Assembly: GCF_011742165.1 (NCBI RefSeq)
Contig: NZ_JAAQTO010000054.1
Location: 1-64,000 of the forward strand
DNA length: 64,000 nucleotides
Reading direction: 5' to 3'
DNA from: Billgrantia bachuensis
GTDB lineage: Bacteria; Pseudomonadota; Gammaproteobacteria; Pseudomonadales; Halomonadaceae
The translations under genes were made by a program, and so were the position numbers. Below the pieces are notes generated by a model. The model did not search any database. It saw only the letters and a program-made list of their open reading frames with translations, and was not told the origin of the DNA. Of the stretch, positions 15,053 to 24,421 are shown one piece after another. Numbering within the stretch: position 1 is the first letter of the stretch; each line of letters begins with the position of its first letter.

Positions 15053-16879
15053 TCAACGCCCTTCGTCGCTGCGTTCCTGTGCCGGCCCCTTGTGGTCCGG
15101 CATATCCTTGCTGAGGTTGTGGGCGCTGTTGATCAGCCCTACGTGGGAGAAAGCCTGCGGGAAATTGCCCAGCTGGCAACGCGCAATGGGATGATACTCC
15201 TCGGCGAGAAGACCGAGATCGTTGCGTACGCTGAGCAGCTTGTCGAAGAGATCGCGCGCCTCGTCGTGGCGACCGAGCAGCTCAAGCGTATCCACCAGCC
15301 AGAAGCTGCAGACCAGAAAGGCGCCTTCTCCCTCCGTCAGATGACGATCCTCGTCGCCGTGGGAGTAGCGGTAGACGAAGCCGTCATGCACCAGCTCGGC
15401 CTGTATGGCTTCGATCGTGCCGAGAATGCGCGGATCCTCGATGGGAAGAAAGCCGACCTGCGGCAGCAGCAACAGCGAGGCGTCCAACGCGTCCGCGCCA
15501 TAAGACTGGACGAAGCTGTTGCGCTCGCGATTGAAGCCGTGAGTACAGACGTCGTCATGGATGCGCTGGCGCAGCGCTCGCCAGCGCTGAACGTCGCCAT
15601 CGAGGCCGAAATGCTCGGCGCCCTTGATGACGCGATCCACCGCGACCCAGGCCATGACCTTGGAGTGGGTGTAGTGACGTGGGGGCTCGCGACTCTCCCA
15701 CAGGCCGGCTCCTTTCTCGCTCCAATGCTGTTCGAGAAAATCGATCATCTTGCACTGGATGTCCCACATGTTGTGGGAGGGCTCGATATGGTGGACGCGA
15801 GCGAGGTGCAGACCATCCATCACTTCGCCATAGACGTCGAGCTGGTTTTGCCGGAAGGCATCGTTGCCGATGCGCACCGGTCGGCAGCCATTGAAGCCCT
15901 CCAGCCATTCGATCTCATGCTCGTAGAGTCGCCGCTCCCCGGCCAGGCCGTACAGCGGCTGTAGCTTGCCGGGGTCACCGGCCACCGCACGCAGCAGCCA
16001 TTCACGCCAGGCGTAAGCCTCATCCCGGTAGCCCGAGGAGAGCAGGGCATAGAGCGTGAACGTGGCATCGCGCAGCCAAGTATAGCGATAGTCCCAGTTG
16101 AGGCCGGCACCGGGTTGCTCGGGCAGGGATGTGGTAGGGGCGCCCACCATGCCGCCGGTTTCGATGTGAGTGAGCGCCTTGAGCGTGATCAAGGATCTCA
16201 CCACCGGCTCACGGTAGCGATCGGCAACCTGACAGCGTGAACTCCATTCGCGCCACCAGCATTCGGTTTCTTCGAGCGAGCGCAGCGCATCCCGATGGCT
16301 GGGGACGTTGCGAAAAGGGGTGTACCAGGTCAGTACGAACGGGACTTGCTCACCGGCACGAACCTCAAAGGAGGCAATGATGTCGCTGCCTCGAGTTTCC
16401 AGTCCGATGGGGGCTGCCATACGCAACCCATCGGGGCCCGCCACGGCGGAAATACAGTCTTCATCCTGGCTTAGCCAGGGCATCAAGCGACCGTATCCGA
16501 AACGAAAGGCAGCATGGCAACGCATTGGCACGCAACCGCTACGGCCTTCGACGATACGCATCACGTCCTCTTCGTTGTCGCCCTTGCTGGCAACCGGCAT
16601 GAAGTCGATCACGGCGACACTGCCTTGGGCCGTCTCGAAGAGCGTCTCGAGCACAAGCGTCTCGCCGCGGTAGCGACGCGAGCGGCTCCTTACCGCTTCG
16701 GAGGGCTGGATACACCAATGGCCATTGTTCTCATCCCCAAGCAGCGCCGCGCAGCAGGCATCCGAATCGAACCGTGGCAGGCACAGCCAACTGATCGAGG
16801 CGTCGCGATCGATGAGCGCGGCCGTACGCATGTTGCCGATGAATCCGTAGTCCTCGATCTTCCGTGTCGCTTGATCCAC
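15053..16879 (-). CDS. Glycoside hydrolase family 15 protein (glucoamylase/trehalase-like)
   Basis: This 608-residue protein has the bacterial GH15 layout: an N-terminal beta-sandwich (IEDYGFIGNMRTAALIDRDASISWLC) and an (alpha/alpha)6 barrel beginning around residue 235. GLNWDYRYTWLRDA is the family substrate-site motif. The catalytic acid is expected in GLWESREPPRHYTHSKVM and the base in LLAEEYHP near residue 565. There is no signal peptide, so it acts in the cytoplasm. Actinobacterial relatives include trehalases and others act on alpha-glucans; the substrate is open. The FRG gene follows on the same strand 137 bp downstream. Confidence 0.87.
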   Translation of the reverse strand: MDQATRKIEDYGFIGNMRTAALIDRDASISWLCLPRFDSDACCAALLGDENNGHWCIQPSEAVRSRSRRYRGETLVLETLFETAQGSVAVIDFMPVASKGDNEEDVMRIVEGRSGCVPMRCHAAFRFGYGRLMPWLSQDEDCISAVAGPDGLRMAAPIGLETRGSDIIASFEVRAGEQVPFVLTWYTPFRNVPSHRDALRSLEETECWWREWSSRCQVADRYREPVVRSLITLKALTHIETGGMVGAPTTSLPEQPGAGLNWDYRYTWLRDATFTLYALLSSGYRDEAYAWREWLLRAVAGDPGKLQPLYGLAGERRLYEHEIEWLEGFNGCRPVRIGNDAFRQNQLDVYGEVMDGLHLARVHHIEPSHNMWDIQCKMIDFLEQHWSEKGAGLWESREPPRHYTHSKVMAWVAVDRVIKGAEHFGLDGDVQRWRALRQRIHDDVCTHGFNRERNSFVQSYGADALDASLLLLPQVGFLPIEDPRILGTIEAIQAELVHDGFVYRYSHGDEDRHLTEGEGAFLVCSFWLVDTLELLGRHDEARDLFDKLLSVRNDLGLLAEEYHPIARCQLGNFPQAFSHVGLINSAHNLSKDMPDHKGPAQERSDEGR

Positions 16880-17284
16880 TTCGATTCCCTCCTGTGCGCT
16901 TCCCTGTCGTTATGAACTACGACGTCTTGAGTGGTACGAGTCGAGCCATGATGGCAAAAAAGAACAAAAAACCGCTTTTCTTTACATCGCGGAGAGGCGA
17001 TTAAATAGCTTTTTCATTCTCTTCCTCTGCACGTTTTGTCCCGTTAGAGGATCGCTGTGTAACGCCTTCTTGTCGAAAGAGAAGTAAGGCCCGTATTTGC
17101 TTTAACTAACTGCTATTAAAGTAAGTTCTAGAATTATCGGCACGGGCAAGCGAAGCGAAACCGTTATTGTCGAGTCACATTGACCATCCTAATACAGATG
17201 ACTATAGCTCTAGTGATTTCCATGGAAAGAGTGTGCTTGGGAGCGTCGAATCCGAGCACTGACGAATGCTATGGGAGAGCAAAC
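16880..17284. other. Divergent intergenic region between GH15 and ThDP-enzyme genes
   Basis: About 400 bp, AT-rich compared with its surroundings between roughly 16950 and 17140, with A- and T-runs near 16959-16985. It must hold both divergent promoters. I found no convincing -35/-10 pair or operator. The open frame entering the ThDP gene from 17180 has no ribosome site at its start. Confidence 0.5.
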
Positions 17285-19081
17285 ATGAGCGAGCAAGTCG
17301 GCGACTTCATCATCAGGCGCCTGGGCGAATGGGGCGTCAAGCGTATCTACGGCTACCCGGGCGATGGCAGCAACGGCATCATGGGGGCCTTGAACCGTGC
17401 GGACGATCGCTTCGAGTTCATCCAGACGCGTCACGAGGAGATGGCGGCCTTCATGGCCTGTGCCCATGCCAAGTTCACCGGTGAGGTGGGGGTCTGTACC
17501 GCCACTTCGGGGCCTGGCGCCATCCACCTGCTCAATGGGCTCTATGATGCCAAGAAGGATCATCAGCCCGTCGTGGCCATCGTCGGTCAGCAGGCGCGAG
17601 CTGCCATGGGCGGCGAGTATCAGCAGGAGGTGGATCTCGTCTCGCTGTTCAAGGACGTCGCTCACGAATTCGTCCACATGGCGACCAGCCCCGCTCAGGT
17701 TCGCCACTTGATCGACCGTGCGATCCGCATTGCGCTTTCCGAGCGCACCGTGACCGCCGTGATCGTGCCCAACGACCTGCAGAGTCAGCCGGCGGTGGAA
17801 AAACCGCCTCACGCCCACGGTACGGTTCACTCGGGGGTCGGCTATGCGCGTCCGCGGGTGGTGCCCCATGAAGAGGAGCTGCGCCGGGCCGCCGCCGTGC
17901 TCAACGAGGGTGAGCGAGTCGCAATCCTGGTCGGCGCCGGGGCGCTGGGTGCGGCCGATGAGGTGATCCAGGTTGCCGAACGACTCGGCGCGGGTGTGGC
18001 CAAGGCACTGCTCGGACGCGCGGTGCTGCCCGACGACTTGCCTTTCGTGACCGGTTCGATCGGCCTGCTGGGCACCAACGCGAGCTGGGAGCTGATGGCA
18101 AACTGCGACACGTTGCTGATGATCGGTTCGGGGTTCCCTTATTCCGAGTTCCTGCCCGAGGAGGGGCAGGCTCGCGGCGTGCAGATCGATATCGACCCGC
18201 GCATGCTCAGCATCCGCTATCCGATGGAGGTGAGCCTGGTCGGGGATAGTGCAGGCACGCTGCAGGCGCTTCTGCCTCATCTCAAGCAGAAGGCCGACCA
18301 TGACTGGCGCGAGCACATCGAGAAAAGCATTGCCCAATGGTGGAAAGTTCTCGAGGAGCGCGCCATGGCCGATGCCGATCCGGTCAACCCGCAACGCGTG
18401 TTCTGGGAGCTGTCGCCGAAGCTGCCCGACAACTGCATTCTGACCAGCGATTCCGGCTCCGCCGCCAACTGGTATGCGCGCGACCTCAAGCTGCGCCGCG
18501 GCATGATGGCTTCGCTCTCCGGTGGGTTGGCCACCATGGGCAACGGTGTGCCCTACGCCATCGCCGCCAAGTTCGCCCACCCGGAGCGAGTCGCCATCGC
18601 CCTGGTGGGCGACGGCGCCATGCAGATGAACGGCAACGCCGAGCTTGTGACCATTGCCAAGTATTGGCAGCGCTGGACCGACCCACGCCTGATCATCATG
18701 GTGCTCAATAACCAGGATCTCAATCAGGTGACCTGGGAAATGCGCGTGATGGAAGGCGACCCAAAGTACGAGGCATCGCAGAATATTCCCGACTTTCCAT
18801 ACGCGGACTATGCCGAGCTGATCGGGCTCAAGGGCATCAAGGTCACCGAGCCCGAGGCGCTGGCAGGGGCCTGGGATCGAGCCCTGACGGCTGATCGCCC
18901 GGTGGTACTGGAGGTCGTCGCCGACCCGGACGTTCCGCCCATACCGCCGCACATCAAGCGCGAGCAGGCGCAGGCCTATATGTCGGCGCTACTGCATGGC
19001 GACCCGGATGCGCTGGGCACCATCAAGGCCTCCTTCAAGCAGTTCGCTCGGGAGTTCGTGCCCAAGGTGCGCAAGCACTGA
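17285..19081 (+). CDS. ThDP-dependent pyruvate oxidase-like enzyme
   Basis: This 598-residue enzyme has the three-domain acetolactate synthase/pyruvate oxidase fold. The N-terminal pyrimidine-binding domain carries the essential Glu in TRHEEMAAF, preceded by GYPGDGSNG. A central Rossmann-like domain with LVGAGAL follows. The C-terminal pyrophosphate domain has the GDGAMQMNGN...NN motif starting near residue 441. PoxB-like quinone-linked oxidative decarboxylation is the closest match, but other 2-oxoacid decarboxylases or lyases are possible. The start at 17285 follows GGGAGAG. It heads a four-gene rightward cluster with spacings of 27-40 bp. Confidence 0.85.
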   Translation: MSEQVGDFIIRRLGEWGVKRIYGYPGDGSNGIMGALNRADDRFEFIQTRHEEMAAFMACAHAKFTGEVGVCTATSGPGAIHLLNGLYDAKKDHQPVVAIVGQQARAAMGGEYQQEVDLVSLFKDVAHEFVHMATSPAQVRHLIDRAIRIALSERTVTAVIVPNDLQSQPAVEKPPHAHGTVHSGVGYARPRVVPHEEELRRAAAVLNEGERVAILVGAGALGAADEVIQVAERLGAGVAKALLGRAVLPDDLPFVTGSIGLLGTNASWELMANCDTLLMIGSGFPYSEFLPEEGQARGVQIDIDPRMLSIRYPMEVSLVGDSAGTLQALLPHLKQKADHDWREHIEKSIAQWWKVLEERAMADADPVNPQRVFWELSPKLPDNCILTSDSGSAANWYARDLKLRRGMMASLSGGLATMGNGVPYAIAAKFAHPERVAIALVGDGAMQMNGNAELVTIAKYWQRWTDPRLIIMVLNNQDLNQVTWEMRVMEGDPKYEASQNIPDFPYADYAELIGLKGIKVTEPEALAGAWDRALTADRPVVLEVVADPDVPPIPPHIKREQAQAYMSALLHGDPDALGTIKASFKQFAREFVPKVRKH

Positions 19082-19108
19082 GCCTCGTTCGGGAGAGGAG
19101 GAGCTGCG

Positions 19109-20212
19109 ATGTTGGAGCCATACATCCCCATCGAAGCCCTGGAAGTCTCGGCTTACGAGATTTCCACCGATGCGCCGGAGTCCGACGGCACGCTGCAGTG
19201 GGATTCCACCACCTTGGTGCTGGTCGAACTACGTGCGGCTGGCAAGAGCGGGCTCGGCTACACCTACGGGCACCGGGCCTGCGCCACGCTGATCCGCGAC
19301 AAGCTGGCCGGCATAATCGAAGGGCATGATGCACTTGCGGTGCGGGGAGGGTGGCTGAAGATGGTGGATGCGATCCGCAATTTCGGTCGGCCGGGAGTCA
19401 GCTCGATGGCGATCGCTGCCGTCGACGTGGCGATGTGGGATCTCAAGGCGCGCCTGCTCGATATTCCGCTGGTGACGCTGCTGGGCGCGGTACGTCAGGC
19501 AGTACCGGTGTATGGCAGCGGTGGTTTCACCTCCTATCCCCACGAGCGGCTTCAGGAGCAACTGTCCGGCTGGGTCGAAGCGGGCATGCGACGGGTCAAG
19601 ATGAAGATCGGTCGCCAGCCCGAATGCGACCTGGAGCGTATCCGCCTGGCACGCGAGGCGATCGGGCCCTTAGCCGAACTGTACGTCGATGCCAACGGGG
19701 CGTATGACCGCAAGCAGGCACTGGCCATGGCCGAAGCCTTCCACATCCATGGGGTCAGCTGGTATGAGGAGCCGGTAACCTCGGACGATTTGGCGGGGCT
19801 GCGTCTGCTGCGCGATCGCGCGCCTGCTGGGATAGAGATCTCTGCTGGCGAGTATGGCTATGACCTGCCTTATTTCCGGCGCATGCTCGAGGCTGAGGCA
19901 GTGGACGTGCTGCAGGCCGACCTGACGCGCTGCGCCGGAATTACCGGCTTCCTCGATGTCGCCGCGCTGTGCGAGGCCCACCAGCTTCCTCTCTCCTCCC
20001 ATACCGCACCGGCGCTGCATCTGCATCCCGCCTGCAGTACGGCGCCGCTACGTCATCTTGAATACTTCCACGATCACGCACGGATCGAAGCGATGCTGTT
20101 CGAGGGGGGCGTCGTTCCTGATGGCAAGGGAAACCTGCAACCGGACCTCACGCAGCCCGGCCTGGGGCTGAAGTTCAAGCACAAGGAGGCGGAGCGCTAC
20201 CGTTTGGGCTGA
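19109..20212 (+). CDS. Enolase-superfamily enzyme (mandelate racemase/muconate lactonizing type)
   Basis: This 367-residue protein has the enolase-superfamily capping domain and barrel. The KxK acid/base motif lies in RRVKMKIGR near residue 168. Metal ligands are expected in YVDANGAY, WYEEP and SAGEYGYD, and a histidine in SSHTAP could be the opposite base. This pattern fits acid-sugar dehydratases and racemases. The flanking oxidoreductases suggest it processes a sugar acid or hydroxy acid, but the reaction cannot be assigned. The start is ATG at 19109 behind GGAGAGGAGGAG. Confidence 0.85.
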   Translation: MLEPYIPIEALEVSAYEISTDAPESDGTLQWDSTTLVLVELRAAGKSGLGYTYGHRACATLIRDKLAGIIEGHDALAVRGGWLKMVDAIRNFGRPGVSSMAIAAVDVAMWDLKARLLDIPLVTLLGAVRQAVPVYGSGGFTSYPHERLQEQLSGWVEAGMRRVKMKIGRQPECDLERIRLAREAIGPLAELYVDANGAYDRKQALAMAEAFHIHGVSWYEEPVTSDDLAGLRLLRDRAPAGIEISAGEYGYDLPYFRRMLEAEAVDVLQADLTRCAGITGFLDVAALCEAHQLPLSSHTAPALHLHPACSTAPLRHLEYFHDHARIEAMLFEGGVVPDGKGNLQPDLTQPGLGLKFKHKEAERYRLG

Positions 20213-20252
20213 CCTCTTTGGCTCTTATCCCCACAATGCGCAGGGATTGGCA

Positions 20253-23200
20253 ATGAACGACATGATCAGTACATCTCGCTCGCAATACCGTGACGAGGCA
20301 GGGGCGTACCGCCAACTGGCTCGGGAGCTAGCCGAGGCGATCGAAGGGGAAGTGCGCTTCGACGATGGCAGCCGGGCGCTCTACGCCAACGACGCCTCGA
20401 ACTATCGTCAGCCGCCGATCGGCGTCACCATCCCCCGCTCGGTGGACGACATCGTTGCCATTCACCGCATTTGTCACGCGCATGGCGTGCCCATCCTGTC
20501 GCGCGGTGCCGGTACCAGCCTGTCGGGGGAAACCGTCAACCATGCGGTGGTGATCGACCACTCCAAGTACCTGGATCGCATCGTCGATATCGATACCGTG
20601 AATCAGCGGGTCAGGGTGGAGGCGGGGGCGATCAACGACAAGGTCAACCAGGCGCTGGGTCCCTATAACCTGGTATTTCCGCCCGATCCCTCCACCCACG
20701 AGTGGTGCACCATCGGCGGCAATGTCGGCAACAACTCCTGTGGGGTGCATTCGGTCCAGGCGCAGTGCTACGGCCACGGGCCTCGCACCTGCGACAACGT
20801 GCATTCGCTGGACATTCTCACCTATGACGGTGAGCGCATGACGCTCAAGGATGGCTACAGCGAGGAGGAGATCGACGCCATCATCGCCGCAGGCGGACGC
20901 CGAGGTGAAATCTTCCTCAGGCTCAAGAAGCTTCGCGATCGCTACAGCGAACAAATTCGCCAGTGCTACCCGCAGATCGAGCACATGCCGCGTCGTGTCT
21001 CCGGCTACAACCTCGACGATCTGTTGCCGGAGCGCGGCTTCAACCTGGCAAGCGCCCTGTGCGGCACCGAGGGCACCTGCATGACGGTACTGCATGCCAC
21101 GCTCAAGCTGACCGTCAATACCCGGCACCGGACACTGATGGTGGTGGGCTTCGACAGCATCGAGATCGCCGGCGATTATGTACCGACTATCATCGACGCA
21201 GCACCGATCGCGCTGGAGGCCATCGACAGGCGGCTGTTTCAGCACGAAGTCGATCAGCATATGCACGAGGAGACCCTCGCCAGGATGCCGGAGGGCAGTG
21301 CTTTCCTACTGGTCGAGTTCGGCGGGGAAGATGCCGAGGACACCTGTGCCCAGGCGAGGCGCTTGGTCGAAAAGCTGCAGCGCTCCGATAGCGCGCCGAC
21401 GGCTTACCGCATCGTCGACGACGGGGACGAAGCCAACCACATCTGGGAAGTGCGCAAGGCCGGGTTGGGGGCGACGGCGTTCCCGCCGCCCAAGAAAGCG
21501 CCGCATTGGCCCGGCTGGGAAGACTCGGCAGTACCTCCGGAGCGCGTCGGCGACTACGTGCGCGACCTCAAGGCGCTGTACAGGAAGCACGGCTATGTCG
21601 GGGCCATGTACGGTCACTTCGGGCAGGGCTGTATCCACTCACGTATCGACTTCGACCTGCAGAGCGAGGAGGGGGTACGCCAGTATCGCGTCTTCGTGAA
21701 GGAGGCCGCCGACCTGGTGGTCGCCTACGGCGGTTCGCTCTCGGGAGAGCATGGCGACGGTCAGGCGCGCGGCGAACTGCTGGAGAGAATGTACGGCCCC
21801 GAACTGATCGAGGCGTTTCGTGAGTTCAAGCGCATCTGGGATCCGCAGTGGAAGATGAATCCCGGCAAGGTCATCGATCCCTATCGGCTCGACGAGAACC
21901 TGCGTCTGGTCAACTACCGGCCGGAGCCGGTCGCGACTCACTTTCGCTTTCCCGAGGACGAGCGTAGTTTCGGGCGGGTCGCCTTTCGCTGCGTCGGGGT
22001 CGGTAAATGTCGCAGCGACAATGGCACCATGTGTCCGAGCTACATGGTGACCCGCGAAGAGAAACACACCACGCGCGGTCGGGCGCGCCTGCTGTTCGAG
22101 ATGATGAACGGCGAGGTGATTCGCGATGGCTGGCAGTCGGAAGCGGTGCGCGAGTCGCTCGACCTGTGCCTGGCCTGCAAGGGCTGCGTCCACGACTGTC
22201 CGGTCAACGTCGACATGGCCACCTACAAGGCCGAGTTCCTGTCGCATTACTATGAAGAGCATCGGCGCCCGCTCAACCACTACGCCTTCGGCTTCATCGA
22301 CCGCTGGTCGCGGCTGGCGTCGAAGATGCCTGCGCTGGTCAACTTCGTTACTCAAACGTCGCCGGTGAGCAACGTTGTCAAGGCCGTCACCACCATGCCT
22401 CAGCAGCGCCAGGCGCCGGTCTATGCTCCCGAAACCTTCAAGGCCTGGTTCGCCAAGCGCCCCATCGTCAACGAACGCGCCCAGCCGGTGATGCTGTGGG
22501 CGGACACCTTTACCAATCACTTCTATCCCGACACTGCCCAGGCTGCCACCGAGGTGCTCGAGGCGGCGGGTTATCGCGTCGTGATACCTCCAGAAGGGCT
22601 GTGCTGCGGGCGGCCGTTGTACGATTTCGGCATGCTCGACGACGCCAAGGCATACCTTCGGCGAGTGATGGCTACGCTGGGCTCGGCCATCGAGATGAAC
22701 ATGCCGATTATCGGCCTGGAGCCGTCGTGCATTGCGGTGTTTCGCGACGAGCTGATCAACCTCTTTCCGGACGAAGCCCGGGCGCGGCGTTTGAGTGCAA
22801 ACAGCCTGATGCTCAGCGAGTTCCTGGTGCAGCGTGCCGAGCACTATCAACCTCCACGCTTCGCACGCAAGGCGCTGGTTCATGGCCACTGTCATCACAA
22901 GGCCATCATGCACCTGGATGCCGAGAAGACGCTGATGGCGAGGATGGGACTGGAGTACGAAATTCCCGATTCCGGCTGCTGCGGCATGTCCGGCTCGTTC
23001 GGCTTCGAGCGCGACAAATACGATGTATCGATTGCCGCCGGGGAACGGGTTTTGCTACCGCAGGTGCGCGAAGCCGAGGCGAGCACCCTGATCATCACCA
23101 ACGGATTCAGCTGCCGCCAGCAGATTGCCGATACCACCGATAGGCACGCTTTGCATATCGCCGACGTGCTGCGCATGGCCATGGACACTCGGCAGGAATC

Positions 23201-23345
23201 GCCCAGCGAACTAGCGGAACAGCGCATTGTACGGCGCCGTGCCCTGGCTCAGCGTCGGGCCAATCGGCGTACCGCCGCCGTGGCTGGCGCTCTGGTCGCG
23301 GGCGGCTTGGCGGCTTGGGGTTGGCAGCGCCGAGCCAGACGATAG
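20253..23345 (+). CDS. FAD-linked oxidase/Fe-S dehydrogenase fusion (D-2-hydroxyacid dehydrogenase type)
   Basis: This 1030-residue protein joins a GlcD-like FAD domain to a GlcF-like Fe-S domain. Residues about 45-190 bind FAD (SRGAGTSLSGETVNHAVV), and the FAD-oxidase C-terminal domain runs to about 565. Ferredoxin-type cysteines occur near 580 (CVGVGKC, then MCPSY) and 639 (CLACKGCVHDC). Two CCG motifs lie near 783 and 907 for a further Fe-S centre. The last 25 residues form a hydrophobic helix ending in RRARR, which should anchor it to the inner membrane. It probably oxidises a D-2-hydroxy acid with electrons to quinone. Confidence 0.9.
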   Translation: MNDMISTSRSQYRDEAGAYRQLARELAEAIEGEVRFDDGSRALYANDASNYRQPPIGVTIPRSVDDIVAIHRICHAHGVPILSRGAGTSLSGETVNHAVVIDHSKYLDRIVDIDTVNQRVRVEAGAINDKVNQALGPYNLVFPPDPSTHEWCTIGGNVGNNSCGVHSVQAQCYGHGPRTCDNVHSLDILTYDGERMTLKDGYSEEEIDAIIAAGGRRGEIFLRLKKLRDRYSEQIRQCYPQIEHMPRRVSGYNLDDLLPERGFNLASALCGTEGTCMTVLHATLKLTVNTRHRTLMVVGFDSIEIAGDYVPTIIDAAPIALEAIDRRLFQHEVDQHMHEETLARMPEGSAFLLVEFGGEDAEDTCAQARRLVEKLQRSDSAPTAYRIVDDGDEANHIWEVRKAGLGATAFPPPKKAPHWPGWEDSAVPPERVGDYVRDLKALYRKHGYVGAMYGHFGQGCIHSRIDFDLQSEEGVRQYRVFVKEAADLVVAYGGSLSGEHGDGQARGELLERMYGPELIEAFREFKRIWDPQWKMNPGKVIDPYRLDENLRLVNYRPEPVATHFRFPEDERSFGRVAFRCVGVGKCRSDNGTMCPSYMVTREEKHTTRGRARLLFEMMNGEVIRDGWQSEAVRESLDLCLACKGCVHDCPVNVDMATYKAEFLSHYYEEHRRPLNHYAFGFIDRWSRLASKMPALVNFVTQTSPVSNVVKAVTTMPQQRQAPVYAPETFKAWFAKRPIVNERAQPVMLWADTFTNHFYPDTAQAATEVLEAAGYRVVIPPEGLCCGRPLYDFGMLDDAKAYLRRVMATLGSAIEMNMPIIGLEPSCIAVFRDELINLFPDEARARRLSANSLMLSEFLVQRAEHYQPPRFARKALVHGHCHHKAIMHLDAEKTLMARMGLEYEIPDSGCCGMSGSFGFERDKYDVSIAAGERVLLPQVREAEASTLIITNGFSCRQQIADTTDRHALHIADVLRMAMDTRQESPSELAEQRIVRRRALAQRRANRRTAAVAGALVAGGLAAWGWQRRARR

Positions 23346-23383
23346 GCAACGATGCCGAAGCAGGCAAGGCAAAGGAGGTGCAT

Positions 23384-24421
23384 ATGCAAGACCATCAGGA
23401 AGTGGTCGTCGTCACCGGCGCAGGCGCCGGGTTGGGGCGTGCCGTGGCGCGGGAATTCGCTCGTCATGGGGCCGCAGTGGGGCTGATCTCGCGCAGCCCG
23501 GGCCGGCTGGAGGCCGTGAAGAGCGAGATCGAGGCGCTCGGGGCACGTGCCGTGACGATGAGCGTCGACGTGGCCGATGCGACCCAGGTCGAACGTGCCG
23601 CCGAGCGCATCGAGGCCGAGCTCGGCCCCATCGACATCTGGATCAACGGTGTCATGACCACCGTATTCTCACCTTTGCACGAGATGAGTCCGGACGAGTT
23701 TCGCCGCGTGACCGAGGTCACCTACCTGGGCTACGTGCATGGCACGATGGCAGCGCTCAAGCGCATGCCTCGGCGCAACCGCGGCACCATCGTGCAGGTC
23801 GGCTCGGCCCTGGCCTATCGTTCGATTCCGTTGCAAAGCGCCTACTGCGGTGCCAAGCACGCCATCAAGGGAATGACCGAGGCGCTGCGCTGCGAACTGA
23901 TGCATGAGGGCAGTAGCGTACATGTCACCTTGGTCGAGATGCCGGCGCTCAATACGCCCCAGTTCGACTGGTGTCGCAATCGCATGCCCCGGCGCGCCCG
24001 TCCCATGGCACCCGTGTTTCAGCCCGAGGTGGGGGCAAGAGCCGTCTACTGGGCCGCGCACGAGCGTCGGCGCGAGCTCCATGTCGGGCTATCGACCGCG
24101 GTCACGATCTGGGGGAATCGCCTTTTTCCTGCGCTCATGGACCGGTGGCTGGCGCGCTCTGCCGTCGACGGACAGCAGACCGCCGAGAAGGAGGACCCTG
24201 AGCGCCCCGACAACCTGTGGCAGCCGGTCAGGGGCGACATGGGGGCCCGCGGCCGCTTTGGCCGCGAGTCGAAGAGCCGCAGCGAACAGTTCTGGCTGAC
24301 GACGCACCGTGACCAGGTTGGGCTGATTGCCGGGTCACTGCTGTTGGCCGGGGCCGCTATGCTGTGCACCGCCAAACGGCAACAGCGCCCGACGACGTCA
24401 CGGCTGCCGGCGCCGCGTTAG
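23384..24421 (+). CDS. SDR family oxidoreductase with C-terminal membrane tail
   Basis: This 345-residue protein has a short-chain dehydrogenase domain in its first 260 residues. The NAD(P) motif TGAGAGLG is at 11-18 and the catalytic Tyr154-x3-Lys158 is in YCGAKHAIK, with a preceding serine. A linker and a hydrophobic helix near residues 312-332 follow, which is unusual for an SDR. AAAGGAGG sets the start. It is the last gene of the cluster, and its stop overlaps the stop of the converging RND gene. The substrate is unknown. Confidence 0.87.
   Translation: MQDHQEVVVVTGAGAGLGRAVAREFARHGAAVGLISRSPGRLEAVKSEIEALGARAVTMSVDVADATQVERAAERIEAELGPIDIWINGVMTTVFSPLHEMSPDEFRRVTEVTYLGYVHGTMAALKRMPRRNRGTIVQVGSALAYRSIPLQSAYCGAKHAIKGMTEALRCELMHEGSSVHVTLVEMPALNTPQFDWCRNRMPRRARPMAPVFQPEVGARAVYWAAHERRRELHVGLSTAVTIWGNRLFPALMDRWLARSAVDGQQTAEKEDPERPDNLWQPVRGDMGARGRFGRESKSRSEQFWLTTHRDQVGLIAGSLLLAGAAMLCTAKRQQRPTTSRLPAPR

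Noticed and set aside
17210-18952. 580-codon open frame on the minus strand
   Set aside because: It lies antisense to the ThDP enzyme gene, which has all its motifs; the antisense translation is His/Gly/Asp-rich with no domain, as expected in GC-rich DNA.
20328-22913. Long minus-strand open frames opposite the FAD/Fe-S gene
   Set aside because: Shadows of a clear plus-strand gene with conserved cysteines; no ribosome sites.
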